From the NCBI RefSeq assembly GCF_011386835.1, contig NC_088796.1:65671468-65735467 (forward strand): 64,000 bases of DNA. The letters are read 5' to 3'. The notes under the pieces were generated by a model, which saw nothing but the letters and a program-made list of their open reading frames with translations, searched no databases and was not told the DNA's origin. The stretch is from Chrysemys picta bellii. Taxonomy: Eukaryota; Chordata; Testudines; Emydidae. Shown in pieces: positions 20,114-30,149 of this stretch. Position 1 is the stretch's first letter, and the number at the start of each line of letters is the position of its first letter. The translations under genes were made by a program, and so were the position numbers.

Positions 20114-21008
20114 TGTCAAGGCTGGATCCCCACTTTGAACTTTAGGGTACAAATGTAGGGGCCTGCATGAAAACTTCAAAGTTTAACTACCAGCTTAGCT
20201 CTGGTTCCGCTGCCACCATTTCAATGGATTTCATTTCTGGGAAGCCTTGAAAAACCTTCACCAATTCCCTGGTGAATACAGATCCAAACCCCTTGGATCT
20301 AAAACAAGGAGAAATTAACCATTCCCCCTCCTTCCTCCCACCAACTCCTGGTGAATACAGTTCCAACCCCCCTGGGATCTACAACAGGGAGAAATTAACC
20401 ATCCCCCCTCCTTCCTCCCACCAACTCCTGGTAAATCAAGATCCAAACCCCTTGGATCTTAAAACAAAAAAAAATCAATCAGGTTCTAAAAAAAAAGCTT
20501 TTAATTAAAAAAAAGGTAAAAATCATCTCTGTAAAATCAGTATAAAAATAACCTTACAGGGTAATCAAACTTAAAGAGCTCAGAGGACTCCCCTCTAGTC
20601 TTAGGTTCAAAGTACAGCAAACAAAAATAAACACTCTAGTAAAAGGTACATTTACAAGTTAAAAAAAAAAAAAAAAAAAACTAACACGCCTTGCCTGGCT
20701 ATTTACTTACAAGTTTAAAATAAAAGAAACTTGTTTAAAAAAATGTAAAAAACCTAAATTAATGTCTGGTCCCTCTCAGTCCCGAGAGCGAACACTCTCC
20801 CAAACAAAAAACACAAACAAAAGCCTTCCCCCCTCCCCAAATTTGAAAGTATCTTGTCCCCTTATTGGTCCTTTAGGTCAGATGCCAGCCAGGTTACCTG
20901 AGCTTCTTAACCCTTTACAGGGAAAAGGATTTTGGAGTCTCTGGCCAGGAGGAATTTTATAGTACTGTACACAGAACAGCTGTTACCCTTCCCTTTATAG
21001 TTATGACA
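20114..21008 (-). repeat. 5' LTR of the Gmr1-like element, with clustered G-to-A (plus strand) changes
   Basis: About 895 bp, TGT...ACA. By eye it differs from the 3' LTR at about 28 positions where the 3' LTR has G and this LTR has A, concentrated between 20433 and 20770. Examples: tatggaaata becomes tataaaaata, and gatgtggagaacctgg becomes aatgtaaaaaacctaa. The changed Gs precede A or G; Gs before T or C are spared, for instance atgt. Outside this class I see only a few differences (the fourth base, one A/G near 20209, homopolymer lengths). On the sense strand the changes are C to T after T or C. Confidence 0.9.
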
Positions 21009-21013
21009 GATGG

Positions 21014-21785
21014 TAACACAAATAATTTCTCCTTCTGTTAATTTCTTGTAAATATTTAAGAGTCAATACAGCTATAGGAAAGTGAGCTAAAGTCCTTTAT
21101 GGCTAATGTGTAATCTGTAGAATTGTTAACTACATTCAAAAGGTTATAGTGCATTTGATGATGTAACTGTAGCCTGACCTTCAGATCTCAGGTTGAGCTT
21201 GCTAGTTTTGTAATTAGAAAAAACAAAACAAACAAACAAAACACATGTTTTACTTGCAGTCTAAGCACATTTGATCTGGAGGTCATTGGGAGAAAAATGA
21301 ACATGGACACAACAATGCCATTTTTACAGAACTGTTCAGCACAAGTGCAGTTTGAAACTAGAGGATTTTGATGTTTATAGAGATTGAAGGGCATACAGTA
21401 AATGAAGAACAAGAGAAGTGAATTAAAAATAATCTGCTTTGGCTATATTTTTTTCTGGAAGGTCACAGTAATTTAGATTTTTATTATATTAGTTCTCTTA
21501 GATGGCAAAAATATCTCGAAATGACAACTGGGAGCATTATTGAAGTGTCAGCATTTAGCTGTTTCAGTGCCCTCATCACCTTAGTATTCAAGTTCCTTTA
21601 CTTAGAAATAGAAATATCAATAACATTTTCTTCCCAAACTGTGGGAGAAATAGCTCTATATAGTTTACATGTTTTGTTTATTGGGACGAGGGGAAGTATA
21701 CATCTTTGTGTGCCTGTGAAACACTCATCAAAGGAAAGTTGTCGGAGATATGAGTTTCACATTTAGTTCTCAAAGTGGTGAGGCC
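21014..21785. other. AT-rich stretch between two LTR elements
   Basis: No gene or repeat recognised. The two open frames (21188-21412 minus, 21521-21766 plus) have no family signature. Confidence 0.5.
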
Positions 21786-21931
21786 TGTGGTAGATCAGGT
21801 TCATCACAGACACCGAGGCAAACTAGAAACTAGCAACAACCACTTTATTCTAAAAGCATGTAGACTGTCTCCAGCACTTAATAAAGATGTGCTGTAGTAT
21901 TCTTCATATACCGCCACCTAGTGACTAAACA
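21786..21931 (-). repeat. 3' LTR of the degenerate Gypsy element
   Basis: Starts tgtgg and ends taaaca. Shares with 24469-24605 the central text ctccagcactTAATAAAGATGTGCT (single differences) and the conserved end cctagtgactaaaca. On the minus strand it carries a polyadenylation-like aataaa near 21843-21848. Confidence 0.65.
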
Positions 21932-22802
21932 TTATAATGGAGTTATAACTTTCCCTCATCTCCAGCTTTTTGGTTTTTTGCATTTTAATTATTTTAAACC
22001 CATACAATTATTTTTCATACTAAATTCAATTTCAACATACATACATCTCTTACTTATCCTTAAATTGTACTTTAAAAATAAACATATGGCCAGACTGATA
22101 GGTGACATGTGGTGATCTTTTAGCATGTGAATAGAAGCTTTAATTGTTTTTAATATGTTTTCTCTGTAATGCTTTTACCTTAATAAATAATATTAAGCTT
22201 TCTTATATAGAGCTGTGGGATAATATATAACTGAGAGCAATTACCTGGTCACAGCCTTCAGAGATAAAGCAAAATGTTGGCTTTTTAAGCAGTCTGATGT
22301 GCTGGGGATATCACAGAGTAGGAAAGAAACCATGCAGCCTGGAAAAAAAAACCCAGCCATGTGGGAGAGATGTGTGTATCCACTCAAGAGAGGAGATGGC
22401 TGAGGAGCTGGCAGCCTAGACTGGGTGCCCTTGCTGAACCACAGAGAGGGAACACACATGCAACTGAGATACATTTTGTAGAGTTTTGAAGGCAGTCTCC
22501 TGATTTGGCCATCAGAGTGGTTTACTCCATTTATTCAGTTGTTTGTCACAGTAGAAAGGTCTTGCAAGTATCAACCAATATAATTTACAATCCATAGTAC
22601 AGCTCTCACTTCTGGTACATTTGTTGGTGCATTCAATTCTCTAATTGCTTTTACTTTCTCGGGGCTAGGACTAATTCCATCTTTGTTTATTATCTGTCCC
22701 AAAAATTCAATTTAGTGTAGGTGGAAAACACATTTTTCTTTATTTAACTTGAGTCCAGACTCCCTGATTAAGTTCAGAACTTCATTTGAGGATTTTGTCA
22801 CA

Positions 22803-23039
22803 TTATTCCATTGATGACCCATATACTAAAATGTTATCCAGAAAAATGACAACCCCATTTATGTTCTTTAACAGCTCGTCCATCTTTCTTTGAAAAATTT
22901 CAGGAGTGCTGTTAATCCTATAAGGTAACCTTTGAAAGCAAAATCTCCCAGACAGTGTAATGACTATAGTCAGTTTAGCACTCTCTTTGGCTAAAGGAAT
23001 TTGCCAGAAACCACTGAGGCATCCAATTTGGAAAAACAA
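22803..23039 (-). pseudogene. Reverse transcriptase fragment of the degenerate Gypsy element
   Basis: 78 codons covering the RT palm. SGFWQIPLAKES is the block after the first catalytic Asp (that Asp itself is not preserved; the text reads FFQIGCLSGFWQ). GRFCFQRLPY and EIFQRKMDELL follow. The FxDD-type box reads FLDNILVYG, with Asn in place of the second Asp. With both catalytic positions altered and no start codon, this is a relic. Confidence 0.85.
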
Positions 23040-23671
23040 TAGCTCCTGCCATGTTAGGGAGGAAGTCTTCTACTGTTGGGAGGATATATTTTTCTCTCAC
23101 CACTGCTTTAAGATCCACACAGATTCAATTTCCTCATTTTTCTTGGGGTGTACCATCCAGTTGGCTCATAGAGTTCCTCAATAATGCCACTCTCTTTACT
23201 GTATAAGTAACATGATATAAATTATGTGGGTGTATGTACACTATCTGGCTCAGTTTTGTCTCTTAAAATTATTTCTACTGACTCTCCTTGTAAAAGCCCA
23301 CTCTCACTAAATATTCATCAACTTCTTCCATATTGCTCAATAGACCCATCATGGCAACCACATTGCAACTGAGGAGATTGTCAGATTCTGATCCTCTAAT
23401 CGTATACCCATTAGAATTAAATCTTTATATGTTGTTTCTGTGGAAAATTGTCCAATTCCATTCAGAACACCTCTCAGGCTATGTACGACAGAATCTGCTG
23501 ATTTCAGCTACATGAGGAGTTGAAGGTGCTTATAAGTCCCTTTTGATACAACTATTTATGTCTACATACAAATCTATTTTAAAATTAACAGTCTTTTCAC
23601 TGGCTCTGGGGCATTACATGTGATTGGTGCCAGAAAAAAAAAATCTCTTGACTCTCCCATAGCGCCTTTGT

Positions 23672-23779
23672 GCAGCAGATAGTGGCAAAATCTCCAATTT
23701 ATGTGCATTTATGACATTTGGCTCCTTTAGCCAGGCAATTACCCCTTGGACTGTGATCTTTCCTACATTTTGTGCATCT
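23672..23779 (-). pseudogene. Gag nucleocapsid zinc-knuckle relic
   Basis: Reading the minus strand from about 23779 gives CTKCRKDHSPRGNC, a CX2CX3HX5C knuckle, and then CHKCT, a stop, and IGDFATICC, a decayed second knuckle in which the usual His position reads Asp. This lies between capsid and RT, the expected place for nucleocapsid in a Gypsy-class gag. It is not in an open frame of any length. Confidence 0.6.
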
Positions 23780-24096
23780 AGTTTAAAAATGTTATATTTT
23801 GCATGGGGCTTACCCTACATTATTTTTGAGGATTTACTACAGTTGCTTTTTGCAACTGTAATATATCTCCTATCCTGACTCTATTTGAAAGTCACTTCCT
23901 CTAGGTTTCTTTCTGGTGGCCACTGGTCTCAATGTTGATTTATAATAATTTCCAATTGTTATGCCACTTCTATTGCTGTGTGAAGACTAAATCTCCACTT
24001 GCAGTTTCTTTGACAATCCTTTGTCTGAAATGCCAATCAGCACTGTTTCTAATGTTCTTCTTGTCTTCAAAATCACAGCCATGGCATACAAGCCTC

Positions 24097-24423
24097 TTAT
24101 AAAAAAAATCCAGACTCTCCAGTGTTTTGGACATGCTGGTAGAAACACACAAGCTTATAAACCACATTACACTGAGGTATAAAATGCTCATCAAACTTAG
24201 CCTGCAGCACAGCATAATTGTTCTTATGGCTCTCCTCTCCAATGGATTTAAAGAGATGTTCAGCTTCCCTGCACATGGCATAGACCAGGGAACTAATGTT
24301 CACTTCTCCACTCTCCTTATGGAACTTAGTTTTGATGCAAAAACGTGCAAACCGCTCCTTCCAATCAGGCCAGTCTGATGGTCTGTCAAAGCTGAAGCTC
24401 TCTGGGGCATGAAAGTTTAGCAT
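24097..24423 (-). pseudogene. Gag capsid N-terminal relic of the Gypsy element
   Basis: 108 codons from ATG at 24423. It has the features of a Gypsy/Mag-type gag start: WPDWKERFARFCIKTKF near residues 18-34, then ISSLVYAMCREAEHLF, and FDEHFIPQCNVVYKLVCFYQH near 78-98. After residue 104 the frame is lost, but the text continues in another frame (through 23970) with CDFEDKKNIRN and SGDLVFTQQ-like segments. It would form the retrotransposon particle. It starts 46 bases inside the right LTR, consistent with its being the first gene. Confidence 0.75.
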
Positions 24424-24468
24424 TTTGATGAATTTTTTCAGTTTCTATTGTTTTTCTTATGACACTAT

Positions 24469-24605
24469 GTCAGGTTAGTTAGACAGAGACAGAGGCTAAA
24501 TGACAACAACTTTATTGTTTAAAAAAAAATAAAAAAGATGATCTCCAGCACTCAGTAAAGATGTGCTACAGTATTCTTCATACAGCACCACCTAGTGACT
24601 AAACA
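24469..24605 (-). repeat. 5' LTR of the degenerate Gypsy element
   Basis: tgtcaggttag... to ...gactaaaca, about 137 bp. Matches the left LTR along its length with indels. A poly(A)-signal-like aataaag occurs on the minus strand near 24510. The sense strand immediately after it reads tagtgtcataag, the probable primer binding region, tRNA not identified. Confidence 0.65.
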
Positions 24606-24609
24606 TTGT

Positions 24610-24739
24610 TCATTCTGTCAAGTATCAGGGGGTAGCCGTGTTAGTCTGTATCTACAAAAACAACAAGGAGTCTGGTGGCACCTTAAAGACTAACAGATTT
24701 ATTTGGGCATAAGCTTTCGTGAGTTAAAACCTCATTCTG
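24610..24739 (+). mobile_element. Short interspersed repeat, single copy
   Basis: Family copy in forward orientation: tatcagggggtagccgtgtt, gtctggtggcacctta, then cataagctttcgtgagtt. The flanks tcattctg at 24610-24617 and 24732-24739 form an 8-bp direct repeat. It carries the family's most complete 5' part in this window along with that at 50518. Confidence 0.75.
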
Positions 24740-25460
24740 ATCTCTTTTGGAAGTAAGTTCGCTAGTCCAGGTTCAGCTCCTGTGAAATCAACCTCCCAAA
24801 CTGGTATATTGTGATTCTCCAAAGAATCCCATCCCTGTTTATAAGTTTCTTTTGGGTAAATAATGATGAGCAATCTGTAAGTAAATGTGAAATGCTCACT
24901 GTTTTGTTTTCAGTCCTGCTGCTTTAATTAGTTGCTTATAGGCTTCTTGAACACCTAATGAAAATTGTGTGCTTCATAACCTATTGTAAGTTTGCCCTTA
25001 TTAAAGATATTATCCAGTGTCGTCTTCTTATGTTGTTGTTGTTTCAGAAAATGAATGTAGTAATGAATAAAAGCATCTTTATCAGTTCATAGTCCTTTCA
25101 ATGTCTCTAACACTTTCTGTTTCAATTTCTATTCAATTTCCATTTCTATTCAGCTAGCTAATAATTGCCTTTTGTTAAGCATGAATGTATTTTCAATCTA
25201 TACTCAGCCAGACAGATTACTTATTTTTATGTTAATTTGCATGTAAAGCAGCCCAAGAGTTTTGAAATTTTCCTTTTAAAGAAAATGGGAAAGTGAGTAC
25301 CTGTTGCATTCTGTACAGAAGGGATGTATAGATACAGAAATTCTTGCTTGAGAAACAGAAAAGAACTTTGTTGCAATAAAGCCAAATAGTCACTTACACT
25401 TATTCCTGTAATGTTGCTCCTGAATTTATCTGGCTAAACTCTTCTTTCTGTTCAGATTAC
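24740..25460. other. No recognisable gene
   Basis: AT-rich, no exon signature. An aataaa near 25375 lies about 135 bases before the U5-like end at 25511, but the sequence around it does not match the 3' LTR of the downstream element. Confidence 0.4.
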
Positions 25461-25515
25461 TTCTGAAACTTGCCCCCTGTGTAGTTCCTGTGTAGTTTTG
25501 TCTGTATAACATTAT

Positions 25516-25528
25516 TGGTGGAGAATGC
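25516..25528 (+). other. Candidate primer binding site
   Basis: tggtggagaatgc follows the 5' LTR end (taaca at 25507-25511) after 4 bases. The TGG start, the complement of CCA, is as expected. The cognate tRNA was not identified. Confidence 0.5.
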
Positions 25529-26148
25529 AAAGGGGGAGCAAGCATAGAATCCACAGTTATAAAAACTGGTGTGCACACCGCCAGCTTTAGTAAGTCTGGC
25601 ACTATAGGAAAAAGATTGTAAACTTTCAGTTAATTAACCACAAACTCTGAAGGAAATAGGAGTTTAGGTTTGAATCTTATTTGAATAGTAAAATACTATG
25701 CATTGAGAATTTTTATGATTAAAAGATGCATACACCCTCAGCCGTAGCAAGACTGAGCGTAAGAGGAAAACTTAGTGTTTCTCGCTCTGATCCTGGGAAG
25801 GATTTTTATAGTTGGTGTATAAACTCTCGGTGGTAGTAGGCCAAATGATACAGAGGGAGGCTTACTGTCTCTCCCTCTTGCCCAGAGAGGGTTAAGTTGC
25901 TCCTTCAGGGAAAAAGGGAAACTGCTCTTTCAGAAGTTGTAAACTGCTCTTTTAGGAATTAGGGGTTATAGTGATTAATATTTATCAATTTGGTTTTGTG
26001 TTATGGTTGGTTGTTGCTAAGAACCCACACCTTTTAAACAAATCTTGCAAAAATCCAGACACAGCCCTTGGTCTGATCAAGTGTGAGCTGATGTCTGTAC
26101 AATTTCAGACCTAAAAAACAAATTGGCTAGGTACTTATTGATATGTAA

Positions 26149-26617
26149 ACCCTTAACTTTAATAAAAAAGGAAGCAGCCATAGAAATTTGGCTTCTATGG
26201 AAGACCTGTAACAAGGTATTCCTTCAATTGGCTAAATGTAAAAATGAGAAACTGCACCAAGATTTACAAGCCTCTGCTGCAAAAGCAGAGAAATGAAAAT
26301 GTATGTCCATTAGTACCCAAATACAGTTAGATGTCCTTCAGGATAGGTACAGAGAGTTAAAACAGCACTCTCAAATCTTACAGCAGCAGTAACATCAGAA
26401 GAAGGAACATTTGAGACCCCAGAAGGGGCAGATTTTTGGGACCCCTCTGGAGATTGGGAACGGGGATATTTGGGTAGATTCCTCCTCCCAGGGCCAGAAT
26501 GCCATTGCAACCGTAACAACAGTGCCTGCTTCTGCCTCAGACCTCCAGGCCATGGCAAAGTGGCTAGGGATTTTAAAATGGAAAAAAAATAAACTCACAA
26601 AGAAATGCACCACTTAA
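26149..26617 (+). pseudogene. Gag-like relic
   Basis: One frame runs from about 26149 to 26617 with two stops (TGA at 26295-26297, TAA near 26389-26391). Its first part is helical and charged (KKEAAIEIWLLWKTC, then LQLAKCKNEKLHQDLQASAA). The second part continues in the same frame with IQLDVLQDRYRELKQHSQIL. The end is Gly/Asp/Ser-rich. Continuity of the frame across both stops argues that it was once coding. Its position after the primer binding site suggests gag. The family is not identified beyond that. Confidence 0.5.
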
Positions 26618-26820
26618 TTAGCATTTGTGCAGCCCCAAGTACCGGGCACACTGTGGCAGAGACTGAGCAGAGTCTGCCATGGTGGTAGCACTGTGCTAAT
26701 TTTTTTCTAAGCTTCTATCTTTCAGGCTCTGAACCAGAACATCAGGAGAGCTGGTACCAGCTGAAGAGTTATAAAATACCATGGTTATAGTGTTGCAACA
26801 AAGTCTGTGTTCAGTGTTCT

Positions 26821-27147
26821 GTGTTCCATGTTCTGTGTCTGTCTCTAGTGGTGTCCTGTGCTAGCATTAGGTCCAGAGAAAGAGCGGATACTACACAAGA
26901 CAGGCCAAATGTCTTTTCCTCTCTCTACTTCCCCCATGTCCATCCAACTTATCAATTACCACTTGTGTCCAAAAAACTTTGGTCCCCAGTGCATCAGGTT
27001 TATTTTTTGTTAGGTTCTCTAATAGTCATTTTGTTGTTAATTTTTGTTATTGATACATTTGTATTGTTAGTTACATTTGCTTGTATTGTTAATTCCACAC
27101 TTTCCTCTATGCAGTCTGGTTCTACTTCCCCAAGCTCTAAAGGGTAG
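26821..27147 (+). pseudogene. Possible env-like relic with hydrophobic segments
   Basis: 108-codon open frame without an ATG start (ttc/ttg-type start). It begins with a hydrophobic stretch and contains a long hydrophobic block (LLGSLIVILLLIFVIDTF). It lies between gag-like text and the polypurine tract, where env would sit. No conserved env motif such as a CX6CC is visible, so this is only a suggestion from position and hydrophobicity. Confidence 0.2.
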
Positions 27148-27798
27148 TTCTTGGGCCCCCATAACCTGTAAGACCTTGGCCCATAATTGTAGGGCCCCAT
27201 CTTTCAGGTCCCCAGAAACCTCTTGAGAACAACTGTTAAAAATAGGGGATTCTGCAACATTTTAGCAACTGCATGTTAGTTTAAGTCCAAATCAGCTTAA
27301 CCTGGCATGACAACTGTGGTACGCCTACAAAATCTTATTTGTTGTGTGTGCTTAAGAAGGTCCTGACCTCAGTGACTTTTATTGTTTGATGGCTATTGCA
27401 GCATCAAACTTGGGCCTCATTTTATTTGTCAATGTACCCAATTATTGTAATGGTAATGGTTTTATTGTATTCCCAATTATTATAACTATAATTGTTTGCA
27501 TTTGTGTTTAGGTTATGTCTGGTGTTTAGTCAATTGTAATGGTTTTAGTTATATTCACCTGGTTATGATTGTTTGGTTTGTTTGTAACAGATCACCTGTG
27601 CCCTACAATGACAACAACTACTGTAATAATCATAGATAAAGGGGCAGAGTGTTGTAGGAGCAGCCCACCTAGTCAGCAGTTCTAAATATAATTTTTCATC
27701 CCATCATTGTCCTATTAGTAATCCTAACTGTTATGTTGGTTCTGCCTTAAAAAAATTACATAAAGTATGACCCATTCAATACCCCTGGATTGAAGAGT

Positions 27799-27812
27799 CA
27801 AAAGGGGGACAA
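27799..27812 (+). other. Polypurine tract
   Basis: caaaagggggacaa precedes the TG of the 3' LTR at 27813. This is a standard plus-strand primer site. Confidence 0.75.
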
Positions 27813-28023
27813 TGTAGAACTGATGAATTAAATTGTTTTTAATTGTTCACTTTATTAATGTAACTTCATAAGTAAAGTTTTATGAATGAAACAACATTCA
27901 TTCATAAAACCGGTTACCCCAATAACTGGCTAATTGACAATTAAGATACTTGTTAAGAGCCATAGCTGTTCAGTCAGTCAACTTTGTAAGTTTCACTATC
28001 AATCCAATTCCTGCTTAAATCAC

Positions 28024-28314
28024 TGAGGCTAGGTCTACACTACCCGCCTGAATCGGCGGGTAGAAATCGACCTCTCGGGGATCAATTTATCGCGTCCCGT
28101 TGGGACGCGACAATCGATCCCCGAATCGACGCTCTTACTCCACCAGCGGAGGTGGGAGTAAGCGCCGTTGACAGGAAGCCACAGAAGTCTATTTTGCCGC
28201 CGTCCTCACAGCGGGGTAAGTCGGCTGCGATACGTCGAATTCAGCTACGCTATTCACGTAGCTGAATTTGCGTATCTTAAATCGACTCCCCCTTGTAGTG
28301 TAGATGTACCCTGA
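28024..28314. mobile_element. PIF-like MITE, CpG-rich, with internal hairpins
   Basis: Ends ggctaggtctacactac (28027) and the complement of gtagtgtagatgtaccc (ending 28311); 3-bp flanks tga on both sides (28024-28026, 28312-28314). Inside are nested hairpins: cccgcctgaatcggcggg, ggggatcaatttatcgcgtc with its partner, and cgaattcagctacg with cgtagctgaatttg. It is strikingly CpG-rich for this window and encodes nothing. Low decay of CpG suggests a young insertion. Confidence 0.8.
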
Positions 28315-28332
28315 GACTTGCACTGTTTCAGT

Positions 28333-28452
28333 ATTGTAACTTCTGTTCGCCATTTATTACACTTGCCTACATTGTAACTTCTGTTCACTGTTTGCCATCC
28401 ACTACACTTGTCTATATTGTAACTTCTGTACACTGTTTGCCATATTGTAATT
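28333..28452 (+). repeat. Direct repeats in the LTR U3 region
   Basis: Four starts of attgtaactt/attgtaatt at 28333, 28371, 28416 and 28444, with longer shared text cttctgttcactgtttgcca. Such repeats in U3 often act as enhancer units; here the role is inferred from position only. Confidence 0.65.
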
Positions 28453-29215
28453 CAAACCCCATTTTAAAACTCTTACTCAATTTTGTAAAAGCTGGCTCCA
28501 ACCTTCACTTTTGCAAAACCCTGCTGTAATCTTATTAGTTTAGTTTAGATGTGTGAATGAGGTATGTATGGATGGTGGAATCAACCTCCAGCCCCAGCCT
28601 GTCCTGATGAAACAGAGTTCAAACACCAACGGCTGAAGTTGCAGACAAGAGCCCTAACAAAGTAAGAAGAGTACACCCTAAAAAGGAAAGGTACAATAGA
28701 AGGAAGATCAAAGCCAGGTCCTAGGCTAAAAGTCATGTCTGCAATTGACGGGTGATCAATCACCAAACCCAGAGGCAGCGTGACACACCAAGACCTATAG
28801 ACTCTGGTTTCAAACTAAAGCCTACAAAAAGGATGGGTGAGATGGAAGACTTTGAAGGGTAACGTTCTGCTGCCAACATGGAAGGGCATCGGTGCATGCC
28901 CAACAGAGATCCAGCCCTTACTTGTGCCCGGCTTTGGCCAGTTAGCCGCCACAAGCTACGAACCCAAGCTGCAAAATCAAGCCACGAACTCAAGCTATGT
29001 TCAGGACTGGTAACTATGCAGCAGCTGTAGAACATCTGATGGGTGTGTGTGTGTGTGAGAATGTGTGTGTGTGGATGTATAGGTATTAGGTATAATGTGT
29101 GTGTATAAGGATTAAGATATTAGTTATTGGTCATAAATCAAATTGTTATCATAATAAATGTGGCATCTTTGTCTTGCCCCCTGAAAAGATCCTGTGTAAT
29201 TTTGTCTGTATAACA

Positions 29216-29362
29216 GCGTTATAGGTGAAACCACATTATATCGAATTTGCTTTGATCCACCGACGTGCGCAGCGCCCCTCTCTCCCCCAGAGCACTGATT
29301 TACCACATTATATCATAATTCGCGTTATAACGGGTCACCTTATATTGGGGTAGAAGTGTATT
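29216..29362. mobile_element. Probable MITE or DNA-element fragment adjoining the LTR
   Basis: Begins gcgttataggtgaaacc directly after the LTR end and ends ataacgggtcaccttatatt with ggggtagaagtgta. The two arms are roughly inverted: ttataggtgaaaccacatta against taatgtggtaaatc-type text read from the other side. It is CpG-containing. The family is not assigned, and its start at the LTR border may be coincidence or a target preference. Confidence 0.45.
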
Positions 29363-30149
29363 GCCCTCTCCAAATTCCATGCAACATAGTGATAACAATT
29401 TCTCCTCAGGGACTTTTATGCCTTTCCCCCAGTGTTCAAGATGTGATGGCACATACCTTCTTCAGGGTGTGGGGGAAGCAATCAACAAACTCTTTTGTCC
29501 ACCAATATTCTAGAATTACTTGTCTGCTGTCTATAGGCCTTCTTTTGTTGGGGAGGAGATAACATTTCTTGTGGTAAACTTGGCAGTGCTTTTCCCTTGA
29601 CTGTGTGCATTTATAGTTTTAGCAAACATTTGTATAGTTACAGAGCACATACTTAAACATTACCTTATAACATGGGATACTGATATTATAAGTAAGATTA
29701 ATACATGCAGCATCCTACAAGCATTCCGTACAGTCTAAACATACTCTAATAACTCTAATATCTAGTTTAACAATACTAACACATAGGCAAGCCAGACTGG
29801 TTTCCAGCCATGTATTTTCAGTGTTCAGTGAGGCCCAGTGGCCTTGGCTTGAGCTGGCACTTGATCTTCTACCATCATACACTATCACCCTGGTTCCTCC
29901 CCTGTGCACTGAGTAAGACGGGGTCCTGTGGCAAAAAATAATATGTGGTCATATAATTAAGTACCGTGTCATATATACACAAGTGGATCAAATTAAGGTT
30001 CAACAGACAATAATAGTATGTTGTCATCTTCTATGAGGACCAGCACTACTGGGGAGTGAGACAAACCCTTCACTAGTGGATTTCTAAATATTTGCTGACA
30101 GCAAAGGCATGGTGAGACTCAGGAGTACTTAATATATGGGTATATACAC
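29363..30149. other. No recognisable gene
   Basis: Mixed-composition sequence with short frames only. Nothing supported. Confidence 0.4.

Larger units (their letters stand above)
15236..21013 (-). mobile_element. Gypsy-class LTR retrotransposon with integrase before RT (Gmr1-like), capsid-less copy
   Basis: A complete insertion by structure: 5-bp direct repeats gatgg at 15236-15240 and 21009-21013, two LTRs starting TGT and ending ACA (15241-16142 and 20114-21008), a primer binding site next to the right LTR, a G-rich polypurine tract next to the left one, and coding on the minus strand. The right LTR is therefore the 5' LTR. Sense order is: coiled-coil gag-like region, Pro/Glu-rich linker, H2C2 zinc finger, integrase core, RT, RNase H. 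Ty3/Gypsy elements normally place integrase last; integrase-first order within this class is known for Gmr1-like elements of deuterostomes. No capsid, CCHC knuckle or protease is visible in the roughly 3.97-kb interior. The gene has four in-frame stops or frameshifts, so the copy is not autonomous. Confidence 0.9.
21786..24605 (-). mobile_element. Old Gypsy-class LTR element (Mag-like gag/RT), degenerate
   Basis: Short related LTRs bracket the element: about 21786-21931 and 24469-24605. Both contain aaagatgtgct, gtattcttcata and the end cacctagtgactaaaca. The sense is minus: gag capsid (24097-24423) begins close to the right LTR, followed by a zinc-knuckle region (about 23672-23779) and an RT fragment (22803-23039). 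Integrase is not seen between RT and the left LTR, so the 3' part is deleted or unreadable. No target duplication was found. Much older than the neighbouring Gmr1-like element, judging by many stops and frame changes. Confidence 0.75.
25461..29215 (+). mobile_element. Internally deleted retrovirus-like LTR element
   Basis: The 5' side keeps only a U5-like tail (ending gttttgtctgtataaca at 25511), which matches the end of the 3' LTR (attttgtctgtataaca at 29215). It is followed 4 bases later by a candidate primer binding site. A gag-like relic is at 26149-26617. Before the 3' LTR stands a clear polypurine tract (27799-27812) and the LTR then starts with TG at 27813. No RT, integrase or protease was found in the 2.3-kb interior. 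Most of the 5' LTR is missing or unrecognisable. No target duplication identified. Confidence 0.65.
27813..29215 (+). repeat. 3' LTR with a MITE inserted
   Basis: Starts tgtagaactgatg and ends tctgtataaca. It contains a 13-bp-stem hairpin at 27877-27910 (gttttatgaatga and its complement), the MITE at 28027-28311, a set of direct repeats at 28333-28452, a GT microsatellite at about 29041-29075 and a poly(A) signal (aataaa) near 29154, about 60 bases before the end. Without the MITE it is about 1.1 kb. Confidence 0.7.
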
